A DNA stretch of 7,396 nt from an uncultured Lachnospiraceae bacterium (GTDB lineage: Bacteria; Bacillota; Clostridia; Lachnospirales; Lachnospiraceae). Below are positions 1 to 6,780 of this stretch, in pieces. The translations under genes and the position numbers were made by a program. The DNA lies in NCBI GenBank assembly GCA_902783735.1, contig CACZSE010000108.1, positions 1 to 7,396 of the forward strand. The letters are read 5' to 3'. Under the pieces are notes generated by a model. That model made no database searches, was not told where the DNA came from, and saw nothing but the letters and a program-made list of their open reading frames with translations. Within the stretch, counting starts at the first letter, position 1. Every line of letters starts with the position of its first letter.

Positions 1-1184
1 GACAGATCACGCCCGTCAGTTCCCAGGGTAGCTATCGCAAATCCCGCTTCGGCGATCTTTTCTACCTGATCGGGATGTTCCTCTATATCCTTTGCGGAAA
101 CAAAAAATGTTGCTTTTGCCTCATTTTCCGTTAAATACTTCAATATCTCATCCATTGTTTCCACATCCGAAGCCGTGCCCTTAAAGGTAAGACCCACAAT
201 GTTTTCAATAGTAGCCACATTTCTGTAGACGTTGGCTTTTATGCCTTTTCCTTCCTCAAACAGGCTGTTTAAGTATTCATCATTGGTCATGCTTTCCATC
301 GAAGATGCCATGACAGTCCCGATCTCATTTTCTTCCAGGGCACTCAACAGCCATTCCGTCAGTTTTAAAATGTCTTCCTCTGTTTTTTCTTCCTTTTCTT
401 CCTTCACATCAACGGAAGCCTTTTTGTCCTTTGCCGGATCTCTTTGTTCAACCTTCGGCTCCATCTCCAAAGCGTCCAGATAACCCTGCATCTTGATTAC
501 GAGTATGGTCGAACCCTTAAGCCTTGAAACATACTGGGTCGTCATGTCATAATCCTTAAAGCTCGTCCTGTTAAGATAATGAGTTGGTGCGATCACGGTA
601 TCGTAACCGGCGGCCGAGGCCGACGTACATACACCGTCGGTATAAAGAGTCCTTGAAAGCATCATAAGCCCGGGATCCTTATTTAAAAGCGTGGTAAATA
701 CTTTTCTTGAATGGGTAAAATTGTAGATGAGTTCTTCGTCTGAAAGTGCCTCCATGGCACTCTCGCCTTTTAAGCCGCAGTCGGCTATCTCATGTTCCTT
801 CTGCGATATGAGCTGCAAAGTATCGCTGTCCTCACCCGCTTCCATGGCAGATACCGCAAATGTAGCCTTAACGTCATGTTCATCCAAAAGACTTAACAGC
901 TTTTCCGTAATGACGGTATCACTCATACCTTCAAAAACCAGAGCAACCTCTTTGTCTTCGCTTTCTTCGGCATCGCGGATGATCTTCGCGGGTAAACAGC
1001 CTTCTTCGTATTTCTTAACAGCTTCTTCATATTCGGTTGTAGCATCATATGTGATTGTCTGAAGAGAATTAACTTCATTGACCGAACGGCCGGAATCCGA
1101 CTTGGATCTGTTATATCCAAGCACGAAAAAAACACTTATACAGGCCACCGTGCCTGCTATAAGAGCTAAGATCTTTTTATTCAT
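1..1184 (-). CDS. Membrane-anchored tandem NodB-fold protein, catalytically degenerate (partial, C-terminus beyond left edge)
   Basis: The frame stays open from an ATG at 1184 to the left edge (394 codons, no stop seen). An in-frame TGA lies 12 codons upstream and GGTGG (1191-1195) sits 6 bases before the ATG, so the start is well fixed. Residues 5-23 form one hydrophobic signal-anchor segment after MNKK. A linker follows, then a first NodB-like unit (about 79-310) with the family's strand-helix pattern (VALVFEG..., VKATFAVSA, HEIADCG). A second unit begins near 329 (VGLTFKGT, AKATFFVSA, GFAIATLGTDGRDLS) and is cut off. Active NodB enzymes need TFDDG, H(S/T)xxxH and RxPYG. Here the TFDDG positions read VFEGM and TFKGT, the His pair is absent from both units, and the Arg/Pro motif of unit 1 is lost. 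A Lys/Glu-rich insertion (about 241-270) interrupts unit 1 before its last helix. By inference it is a non-catalytic extracytoplasmic carbohydrate-binding or scaffold protein. The fold call is fairly sure; the role is unknown. Confidence 0.8.
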   Translation of the reverse strand, partial: MNKKILALIAGTVACISVFFVLGYNRSKSDSGRSVNEVNSLQTITYDATTEYEEAVKKYEEGCLPAKIIRDAEESEDKEVALVFEGMSDTVITEKLLSLLDEHDVKATFAVSAMEAGEDSDTLQLISQKEHEIADCGLKGESAMEALSDEELIYNFTHSRKVFTTLLNKDPGLMMLSRTLYTDGVCTSASAAGYDTVIAPTHYLNRTSFKDYDMTTQYVSRLKGSTILVIKMQGYLDALEMEPKVEQRDPAKDKKASVDVKEEKEEKTEEDILKLTEWLLSALEENEIGTVMASSMESMTNDEYLNSLFEEGKGIKANVYRNVATIENIVGLTFKGTASDVETMDEILKYLTENEAKATFFVSAKDIEEHPDQVEKIAEAGFAIATLGTDGRDL

Positions 1185-1249
1185 TTGTTTCCACCATTTT
1201 CCTTCAAGGACATCAAGTCAAAATCCTTTTTATACCTGACTCCCACTTT

Positions 1250-1287
1250 ACTATACTACTATGACACATTTACATGCCAGTGCACAA
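1250..1287 (-). promoter_or_regulatory. Weak candidate promoter for the NodB-fold gene
   Basis: On the minus strand, TATAGT (1250-1255) is a good -10 but has no convincing -35 at 17 or 18 bases. The alternative CATAGT (1258-1263) has TTGTGC (1282-1287) 18 bases upstream. Either would give a leader of about 60-70 bases before the ATG at 1184. The rest of the 275-base divergent spacer (1185-1459) is A/T rich, with an A8-GTTCA-T7 stretch at 1301-1320 and another T7 at 1343-1349. No open reading frame or structured RNA was seen in it. Confidence 0.25.
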
Positions 1288-1370
1288 CGGTAAAAATCTC
1301 AAAAAAAAGTTCATTTTTTTATTGATAATTGTTCAAGGTGTCTTTTTTTGAATATATAGGTGATTTTCGA

Positions 1371-1399
1371 TTTACACTTTACCGATAAAAACATATAAT
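1371..1399 (+). promoter_or_regulatory. Sigma-A-type promoter of the MBOAT-SGNH operon
   Basis: TTTACA (1371-1376) and TATAAT (1394-1399) are separated by exactly 17 bases: a perfect -10 and a -35 matching 5 of 6. Transcription should begin near 1406, leaving a leader of about 54 bases before the ATG at 1460. The 25 bases upstream of the -35 are A/T rich, which would suit an UP element. No operator could be identified with confidence. Confidence 0.7.
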
Positions 1400-1459
1400 T
1401 TATAAGTAATTGCGTATTCGCTCTTACCATCTTTTTATTTTCTGTATCGGTAGGAAGAA

Positions 1460-2818
1460 ATGACTTTTTCGGATATAAACTTTTTGCTCATCTTCATATT
1501 GATATATGTTCCCATATATGTACTGCTGCCACAAAGAGCCAAGCCTTTTTTCCTGCTTTTGGGCAGTATGGGTTTTTATGCCCTGAATGACGTCTGGGTC
1601 ATGCCGGTCTTACTGGTCGATATACTGATCGTCTTTATTTCAGGCATCTTGGAGGATCATTTCTTCGATAAGATCGATCTGAGGAAACGTATCACGCAGT
1701 TTGGCATAGGACTGCAGATCTGCCTAATGGTGATCTCCATACTCTTTTTCAAGAATCACATATTTATCGGTATAGGCTTTTTCACGATCCAGTTTATCGG
1801 ATATTACCTTGATGTATATAAAAATGTCATTTACCCCTGTAAGAACATAGTCACGTTTTCAAACTATGTCTTCTTCTTTCCCAAGGTCCTTCAGGGACCT
1901 ATAGTAAATTTTAAGGATATTGAGACAGACCTTAAGTACCCCGAAAAGGTAACTTTAAGCAAGCTCGAAAAAGGTATCAGAACTTTCATTCTCGGCATGT
2001 CCTTTAAGGTACTTTTGGCCGACAGACTATACTATCTCTGGAACGGAGTGCAGACCGTCGGTTTTCAGAGCATTTCAACACCCCTTGCCTGGATTTCCAT
2101 GTACTCCTACAGTCTTCAGCTGTATTTTGACTTCCAGGGATATTCACTGATGGCTATCGGAGTGGCACAGATGCTCGGATTCTCCCTGCCGGTAAACTTT
2201 AAGACTCCTTACCTTTCCCAGAGCATTTCGGAGTTTTACAGAAGATGGCACATAACATTGGGAGAATGGTTTAAGAACTATATATACATTCCCATGGGTG
2301 GCAGTAAAAACGGTCTTAAGAAGACCATCCTAAGCTTATCTGCCGTATGGGTACTGACAGGATTGTGGCACGGACTCACGCTTAATTTTATGTTCTGGGC
2401 CCTGACACTTTTGCTCTTCATAATCCTCGAAAAAACTCTTTTAAAGAAATTCATCGGCGCAAAGCATCCGGTATTTATGGTGCTTCGCCATATATATGTT
2501 CTCATCATCATCCCTCTTACATGGATGATGTTTGCAATAGGAAATACGGAACAGATGGGCATCTTCTTTACACGACTGTTCAATCTGACCTCGGTCTGTG
2601 AACCGTTAAATGTAAATGTGCGCGACTATCAAAACTATCTGTCCGACTACTGGCCCTATCTTGCAGGCGCAGTCGTTTGCTGTTTCCCCTTCATTGAAGA
2701 GGCTTTGGTCAAGACCAGGATATACATGACAAGATTTATCTCATTTGCCCTGTTTTGGATATGTGTATATATGATCATGAAAAACGGTAACAATCCGTTT
2801 ATGTATATAAATTTCTAG
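1460..2818 (+). CDS. MBOAT family membrane O-acyltransferase (AlgI/DltB/PatA type)
   Basis: The 452-residue protein has many hydrophobic segments, as expected for a multi-pass membrane-bound O-acyltransferase. Family landmarks appear in order: FFPKVLQGPI (139-148), the YFDFQGYSLMAIG block (222-234), the SISEFYRRWHITLGEWFKNY block (255-274) followed by IYIPMGG, and the LTGLWHG motif (299-305) whose His304 is the conserved presumed catalytic His. Length suits AlgI-like proteins. The family moves acyl groups (acetyl in AlgI and PatA, D-alanyl in DltB) from a cytoplasmic donor across the membrane to an extracytoplasmic partner. With an SGNH protein directly downstream and no DltA or DltC nearby, O-acetylation of a cell-wall or exopolysaccharide polymer is the best inference; the polymer cannot be told. 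The start has AGGAAG (1452-1457) just upstream. Stop TAG overlaps the next gene's ribosome-binding site. Confidence 0.92.
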   Translation: MTFSDINFLLIFILIYVPIYVLLPQRAKPFFLLLGSMGFYALNDVWVMPVLLVDILIVFISGILEDHFFDKIDLRKRITQFGIGLQICLMVISILFFKNHIFIGIGFFTIQFIGYYLDVYKNVIYPCKNIVTFSNYVFFFPKVLQGPIVNFKDIETDLKYPEKVTLSKLEKGIRTFILGMSFKVLLADRLYYLWNGVQTVGFQSISTPLAWISMYSYSLQLYFDFQGYSLMAIGVAQMLGFSLPVNFKTPYLSQSISEFYRRWHITLGEWFKNYIYIPMGGSKNGLKKTILSLSAVWVLTGLWHGLTLNFMFWALTLLLFIILEKTLLKKFIGAKHPVFMVLRHIYVLIIIPLTWMMFAIGNTEQMGIFFTRLFNLTSVCEPLNVNVRDYQNYLSDYWPYLAGAVVCCFPFIEEALVKTRIYMTRFISFALFWICVYMIMKNGNNPFMYINF

Positions 2819-2829
2819 GTGATAACGTG
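2817..2829 (+). promoter_or_regulatory. Ribosome-binding site and GTG start of the SGNH gene, overlapping the MBOAT stop codon
   Basis: AGGTGAT (2817-2823) matches the 3' half of the anti-Shine-Dalgarno complement and shares its first two bases with the TAG stop of the upstream gene. It is followed by TAAC and GTG (2827-2829). This decides the unusual GTG start: the reading from it opens with a basic MNIKK segment and then a hydrophobic helix, as a signal anchor should. Overlap of stop and ribosome-binding site suggests translational coupling of the pair. Confidence 0.7.
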
Positions 2830-3804
2830 AATATCAAAAAAATCCTGCAGAGAGCTCCGCTTTTTGCCGTCATCTACGTGACACTGTTTGTAATGTTTGT
2901 CATTACCCAGTTCTCACGTACACTCCAGATCTACTTTCCGTACTTTGCGGTACAGGGGGATACGATGCTGGCGGGCGCTCAGAATGTATCAGATTCAATT
3001 GAACAGAGTATATTAGGTCCGAGAAAGGATTCTCATACCGTATTTATGGAGCCCGACACCACAGGCATAGTCCTGCCCGGCGACGATACGCAGTCTGATC
3101 CTTCGGATGTTCTTTCCGTTATGGACGAACCCGAACCTACTCCCATTTACGGTGAGCCCCTTGAGGACATAATCGCTGCGAGCCAGCCCGCCACTTACTA
3201 TGTAGAGTCCAAAGTTGATCAGTCATATTTTAATGACGCCGTATTTTTGGGCGATTCCAGAACGGTAGGCCTTAAGCTCTATTCAGGGTGGGATAACTGT
3301 GACTACCTCGCCGATGTCGGCATGACAATCTACGACTGTCTTGACAGAGATATATCATTTGGCGATATTGAACACACCACAGCCCGTGAAGTCCTCTCAA
3401 ACTCAAGATACGGCAAGATCTATATCATGCTCGGCATAAATGAATGCGGTTCAAACATAAATACTTACTTTGAAAAATATACTGAAGTTGTGGACCAGAT
3501 ACATCGCTGGCAGCCCGATGCCCTTATCGTGGTTCAGGGGATCATGAAAGTCGGCGCACAAAAGTCGGCCACCCACCCTTCCATAAACAATGCCAATATT
3601 ACCGCAAGAAACGAAAAACTCGCCACATTGGCCAATGACTGGTATATCTACTACCTGGATATCAATGAGGCCGTCTGTGACGAGAATGGAAATCTGACCG
3701 ACGGATATTCCTTCGATCAGGTTCATCTGTATGCGAAATATTATTCTCTCTGGTGCGATTATCTGTTAGAGCACGGTTTTGTATTTAACGGTGTAAGAAG
3801 ATGA
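2827..3804 (+). CDS. Membrane-anchored SGNH/GDSL-fold protein, probable O-acetyltransferase partner of the MBOAT
   Basis: The 325-residue protein starts with a basic MNIKK and one hydrophobic segment (about 11-28) without a clear cleavage site. An extracytoplasmic acidic, proline-containing linker (about 45-130) follows, then an SGNH domain (about 135-322). Visible blocks are VFLGDSRTVGL (139-149, nucleophile Ser144), the Gly in DVGMT (Gly165), MLGINECG (201-208, Gly203 and Asn205 for the oxyanion hole) and SFDQVHLY (295-302, Asp297 and His300). All SGNH catalytic residues are therefore present. In AlgI-AlgJ/AlgX and PatA-PatB systems an MBOAT hands an acetyl group to such a protein, which puts it on the glycan. 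The same fold also includes esterases, so deacetylation is the main alternative. The gene lies 8 bases downstream of the MBOAT gene, apparently in the same transcript, and ends 2 bases from the convergent trkH. Confidence 0.85.
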   Translation: MNIKKILQRAPLFAVIYVTLFVMFVITQFSRTLQIYFPYFAVQGDTMLAGAQNVSDSIEQSILGPRKDSHTVFMEPDTTGIVLPGDDTQSDPSDVLSVMDEPEPTPIYGEPLEDIIAASQPATYYVESKVDQSYFNDAVFLGDSRTVGLKLYSGWDNCDYLADVGMTIYDCLDRDISFGDIEHTTAREVLSNSRYGKIYIMLGINECGSNINTYFEKYTEVVDQIHRWQPDALIVVQGIMKVGAQKSATHPSINNANITARNEKLATLANDWYIYYLDINEAVCDENGNLTDGYSFDQVHLYAKYYSLWCDYLLEHGFVFNGVRR

Positions 3805-3806
3805 TC

Positions 3807-5285
3807 CTATTTATTGCTTACGCTCAGTTTCAGATTGTCATATAAGAGTTCTTTAAGTACCTTAGGGCTGAAAAGAATGAGTAACGGGAAGAGTTCAAGC
3901 CTTCCTGCAAGCATATCCAGCATAAGGATGATCTTGGAGAAATCTCCCCAGAATGCAAAATTTCCTGTCGGACCCACCATCTCAAGGCCGGGTCCGATAT
4001 TGTTTATCGTCGCCGCCACTGCGGTAAATGTCGTTGTAAAGTCATGATTCTCGAGGGATATAAGTGTAAATGAAGTAGTAAATATAATGATAAAGGTAAT
4101 GAGGTATACATTTATGGCTCTCAAGACCTCATGTTCCAAAGCCTTCTTCTCAAACATGATCTTTTTAATGCTCTTCGGATGACTGTAATTGTTCAGTTCC
4201 TTTTTAACCGTCTTCAGCATGATAACTATTCTGGAAACCTTTATACCGCCTCCGGTACTTCCCGCACACGCCCCAATGAACATTAGCATGACAAGTATCA
4301 CTTTACTGAACATCGGCCATGTGTTAAAGTCTGCCGTAGAATATCCGGTAGTCGTGATGATGGATGCAACCTGAAATGCAGTATCCTGAACGGTTGCCGC
4401 AACATTGCCGTAAATGCTGTATACATTTATGCTTATAAGAAGTATTGCGGCAGCTATGATACCCAGATACCATCTGACCTCTTCAACTTCAAAGAATTTC
4501 TTTACCTTACCGATCAAAATAAAGTAAAACGCATTGAAATTTACTCCAAAGAGGATCATAAATACCGTTATGACCCATTTGCAATATGGCGAATATGAGG
4601 CTATTGAACTGTTTAAAACACCAAAGCCTCCGGTTCCGGCGGTTCCCAGACTGAGTGTAACGGCATGGAACGGATTCATACCTCCCAGCATGAGAAATCC
4701 CATCTCAGCCGTCGTCATGATGAAATAGATGACATATAAAATACGTGCCGATGATTTGATCTTGGGTACCAGTTTACCTACAGAAGGTCCCGGGCTTTCC
4801 GCTCTCATAAGGTTTATGTTGGAACCTCCGCTTAAGGGAATGACAGCCAACAAAAATACCAGAACTCCCATACCTCCTATCCAGTGTGTAAAGCTTCGCC
4901 AGAATAATGACGTATAAGAAAGCTTTTCCACATCGGTGAGAATGGATGCTCCGGTGGTGGTAAATCCCGAGATCGTCTCAAAGAGAGAATCCACATAGGA
5001 TGGGATCTCTTTTGTAATACAAAACGGAAGTGCGCCAAACAGACTCAGCAGTATCCAGCTGAGAGCAGTCGCAACGCACCCTTCTTTTAAATACAGGGCA
5101 GTATCCTTAGGCTTTTTTATGGACGACATAAACGCTCCGAAAAGCGCGCAGCCTCCTGCCACACAAAGATATATATACCCTTCTTCTTCTCTGTAAATCA
5201 ATGCTATCAGACAAGGCAGTAATAAAAAAGCCGCCTCTATCTTAAGAACATGTCCGAGTATGACTCGTATCATTGAACTGTTCAT
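3807..5285 (-). CDS. trkH: TrkH family potassium uptake protein, pore-forming subunit
   Basis: A 492-residue polytopic membrane protein with the four pore repeats of the SKT (Trk/Ktr/HKT) family. The filter segments are ISGFTTTGAS (105-114, Gly112), SLGTAGTGGFG (212-222, Gly219), IITTTGYST (309-317, Gly314) and INNIGPG (427-433, Gly431). Also seen are the intramembrane-loop motif CAGSTGGGIKVSR (340-352), important for gating in the family, and the C-terminal GRLELFPLL (461-469) with its conserved Arg462. All four filter glycines are present, so it should be functional. It lies 21 bases downstream of trkA in the same direction, making a trkA-trkH operon: TrkH conducts K+ and the cytoplasmic TrkA ring gates it. 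The ATG at 5285 is preceded by GCAGGAAAAA at good spacing; a second ATG four codons in lacks a ribosome-binding site. KtrB is the close alternative name, but the two-RCK partner favours the Trk designation. Confidence 0.93.
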   Translation of the reverse strand: MNSSMIRVILGHVLKIEAAFLLLPCLIALIYREEEGYIYLCVAGGCALFGAFMSSIKKPKDTALYLKEGCVATALSWILLSLFGALPFCITKEIPSYVDSLFETISGFTTTGASILTDVEKLSYTSLFWRSFTHWIGGMGVLVFLLAVIPLSGGSNINLMRAESPGPSVGKLVPKIKSSARILYVIYFIMTTAEMGFLMLGGMNPFHAVTLSLGTAGTGGFGVLNSSIASYSPYCKWVITVFMILFGVNFNAFYFILIGKVKKFFEVEEVRWYLGIIAAAILLISINVYSIYGNVAATVQDTAFQVASIITTTGYSTADFNTWPMFSKVILVMLMFIGACAGSTGGGIKVSRIVIMLKTVKKELNNYSHPKSIKKIMFEKKALEHEVLRAINVYLITFIIIFTTSFTLISLENHDFTTTFTAVAATINNIGPGLEMVGPTGNFAFWGDFSKIILMLDMLAGRLELFPLLILFSPKVLKELLYDNLKLSVSNK

Positions 5286-5306
5286 AACTTTTTCCTGCTC
5301 AGATCC

Positions 5307-6698
5307 TTATGCCAAAATATCCTGTACATCCCTGAAACCTTTGTGAATGGTGACTATCATGACCATATCACCCACCTTAATGGTATCCTGTCCTTTGGGA
5401 ATGATGATCTTTCCGTTTCTGTTGATATATGCGATCAGAAGATCTTTTTTCAGTGAGAGCTTTGACAGAGGAACATCTACCACCGGTCCGGGCTGCTCTA
5501 TCTTGAACTCGATCGCTTCTGCTCTCGAATCAAACATATGATACAGTGTTTCTATATTGCATCCCTTAGTGTTATTCTTGGCACGAACATAGGCTATGAT
5601 GGCTTCCGATGTAATGTATTTCGGATACAAAACACTTCCCAGATCCAGTCCGCTCACTACCTCCATGAAGTTATTTCTTGTAAGTCTTGTAATGACTTTA
5701 GCCTTGGATACTTTTTTTGCATGCAGTGAAAGAAGTATGTTTTCTTCATCTATGCCGGTCAGCGGTATAAATGCTCCTACATCCTCGATGCCTTCTTCTT
5801 TTAAAAGCTCCTCACTCGTTCCGTCTCCGTGAATGATGGTCGCATCCGGCAGCAGTTCCGAAAGCTTCTCACACCTGCTCTTATCTATCTCTATGATGCG
5901 CACATCTATGCCGGATCTGATAAGAAGCTCCGCTGCATAATAGCCCGCTCTTCCGCCTCCGACAATAATGCAGGTCTTGACCTGTCCCGTCTTAAAGCCC
6001 AGTTTCTTTAAAAAGTTTCTTGATTCTCTGAGCGATGCGGCAAATGAGAGGATATCACCTTTTCGTATGATGAAATCTCCGGATGGTATGAAAACCTTTC
6101 CGTCTCTTTCTATGGCGCATATGACGGTCTGCTGTATGAGTCCTTCACGCCCCACCTGCGCTATGGTCTTATCGCACAACGGATTGTTCTCCGGTATCTC
6201 TATCCTGACAAGATTTACCCTTCCGTGTGAAAATGATGTTACGTCCAGTGCCATCGGCAATGTCAGTATCTTGGCTATGACTCTGGATGAGACAAGATCG
6301 GGATTGATGATCATGGCCAATCCAAGTTTCTCTATGAAATAGTCTATCTCATTACTGTAATCGGGTGTCCTGACTCTTGCTATGGCTGCCAGGTTTCCGG
6401 CTCTTTTTGCCACCGTACAGCACAGCAGGTTCAATTCATCCGAATTTGTCACCGCTATAAACAGGTCCGCATTTTCTATACCTGCCTCTACCTGCGTCGA
6501 GTAACTCGCCCCGTTTCCGATTATGCCCATGGCATCGTAGGTATTGGTTATGCCTTCCACCACCTTCGAATCGTGATCGATGATGGTTATGTCATGTCCT
6601 TCCTGTGCCAGCTGCTCCACCAGGGTGGTTCCTACCTTTCCCCCGCCAACTATTATGATATTCAAACCTTCGCCGGTTTCTTTCTTCTTTCCAAACAT
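5307..6698 (-). CDS. trkA: TrkA, cytoplasmic NAD-binding regulatory subunit of the Trk potassium transporter
   Basis: With the chosen ATG the protein has 463 residues, near the roughly 458 of E. coli TrkA. It contains two consecutive RCK units. The first has a Rossmann TrkA-N domain with IIVGGGKVGTT (15-25) and an acidic residue ending strand two (Asp41 in IIDHD), then a TrkA-C domain (about 160-232). The second has IIVGGGRAGYYAA (244-256), Glu270 at the matching position and IIHGDGT (288-294), then a TrkA-C domain (about 388-462). Nucleotide binding to both halves is therefore plausible. A longer reading from a GTG at 6749 adds 17 residues that resemble nothing and starts upstream of the transcription start predicted from the TATAAT at 6752-6757. 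The ATG at 6698 has GGGAAG just before it and opens with the hydrophilic MFGKKK before the first beta strand. trkH follows 21 bases downstream. Confidence 0.92.
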   Translation of the reverse strand: MFGKKKETGEGLNIIIVGGGKVGTTLVEQLAQEGHDITIIDHDSKVVEGITNTYDAMGIIGNGASYSTQVEAGIENADLFIAVTNSDELNLLCCTVAKRAGNLAAIARVRTPDYSNEIDYFIEKLGLAMIINPDLVSSRVIAKILTLPMALDVTSFSHGRVNLVRIEIPENNPLCDKTIAQVGREGLIQQTVICAIERDGKVFIPSGDFIIRKGDILSFAASLRESRNFLKKLGFKTGQVKTCIIVGGGRAGYYAAELLIRSGIDVRIIEIDKSRCEKLSELLPDATIIHGDGTSEELLKEEGIEDVGAFIPLTGIDEENILLSLHAKKVSKAKVITRLTRNNFMEVVSGLDLGSVLYPKYITSEAIIAYVRAKNNTKGCNIETLYHMFDSRAEAIEFKIEQPGPVVDVPLSKLSLKKDLLIAYINRNGKIIIPKGQDTIKVGDMVMIVTIHKGFRDVQDILA

Positions 6699-6751
6699 GT
6701 TATCTTCCCAGAAACTCCACTCTATTGTGAACTCTCGTGTCCACCTCACTG

Positions 6752-6780
6752 ATTATATCACATTTATGTTATGCATTAAA
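6752..6780 (-). promoter_or_regulatory. Extended -10 promoter of the trkA-trkH operon
   Basis: On the minus strand a perfect TATAAT (6752-6757) is preceded by TGA, giving the extended -10 form TGnTATAAT. The -35 at 17-base spacing is TTTAAT (6775-6780), a weak 3-of-6 match, as is common with extended -10 promoters. It lies inside the last codons of the upstream repeat-protein gene. Transcription should start near 6745, leaving a leader of about 47 bases before the ATG at 6698. That is too short for a c-di-AMP riboswitch. No terminator hairpin was seen between the upstream stop (6769-6771) and this promoter, so read-through is also possible. Confidence 0.6.

Noticed and set aside
232..1135. 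Short open frames of 70-111 codons on both strands inside the NodB-fold gene
   Set aside because: They overlap a well-supported long coding frame, have Ser/Phe-rich antisense-like composition and lack domains or ribosome-binding sites.
1301..1320. A8-GTTCA-T7 stretch that looks like a terminator hairpin
   Set aside because: The stem is only A-T pairs, has no GC core, and sits between divergent genes where no terminator is needed. It is better seen as A/T-rich promoter-region DNA.
1380..1452. 8-base inverted repeat, TACCGATA (1380-1387) in the promoter spacer and TATCGGTA (1445-1452) at the ribosome-binding site
   Set aside because: Tempting as operator half-sites, but by a rough estimate an 8-base inverted pair in a spacer of this size is expected by chance about once in two such regions. 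The left arm lies upstream of the predicted transcript start, so it cannot form an RNA hairpin.
1460..2818. DltB function (teichoic acid D-alanylation) for the MBOAT gene
   Set aside because: No DltA, DltC or DltX gene lies next to it, and the motif pattern is closer to AlgI-like polysaccharide acetylation. It cannot be excluded from one window.
6699..6768. Possible c-di-AMP (ydaO-type) riboswitch before the potassium transport operon
   Set aside because: Only about 70 bases separate trkA from the preceding stop and the predicted leader is about 47 bases, far shorter than that riboswitch class.
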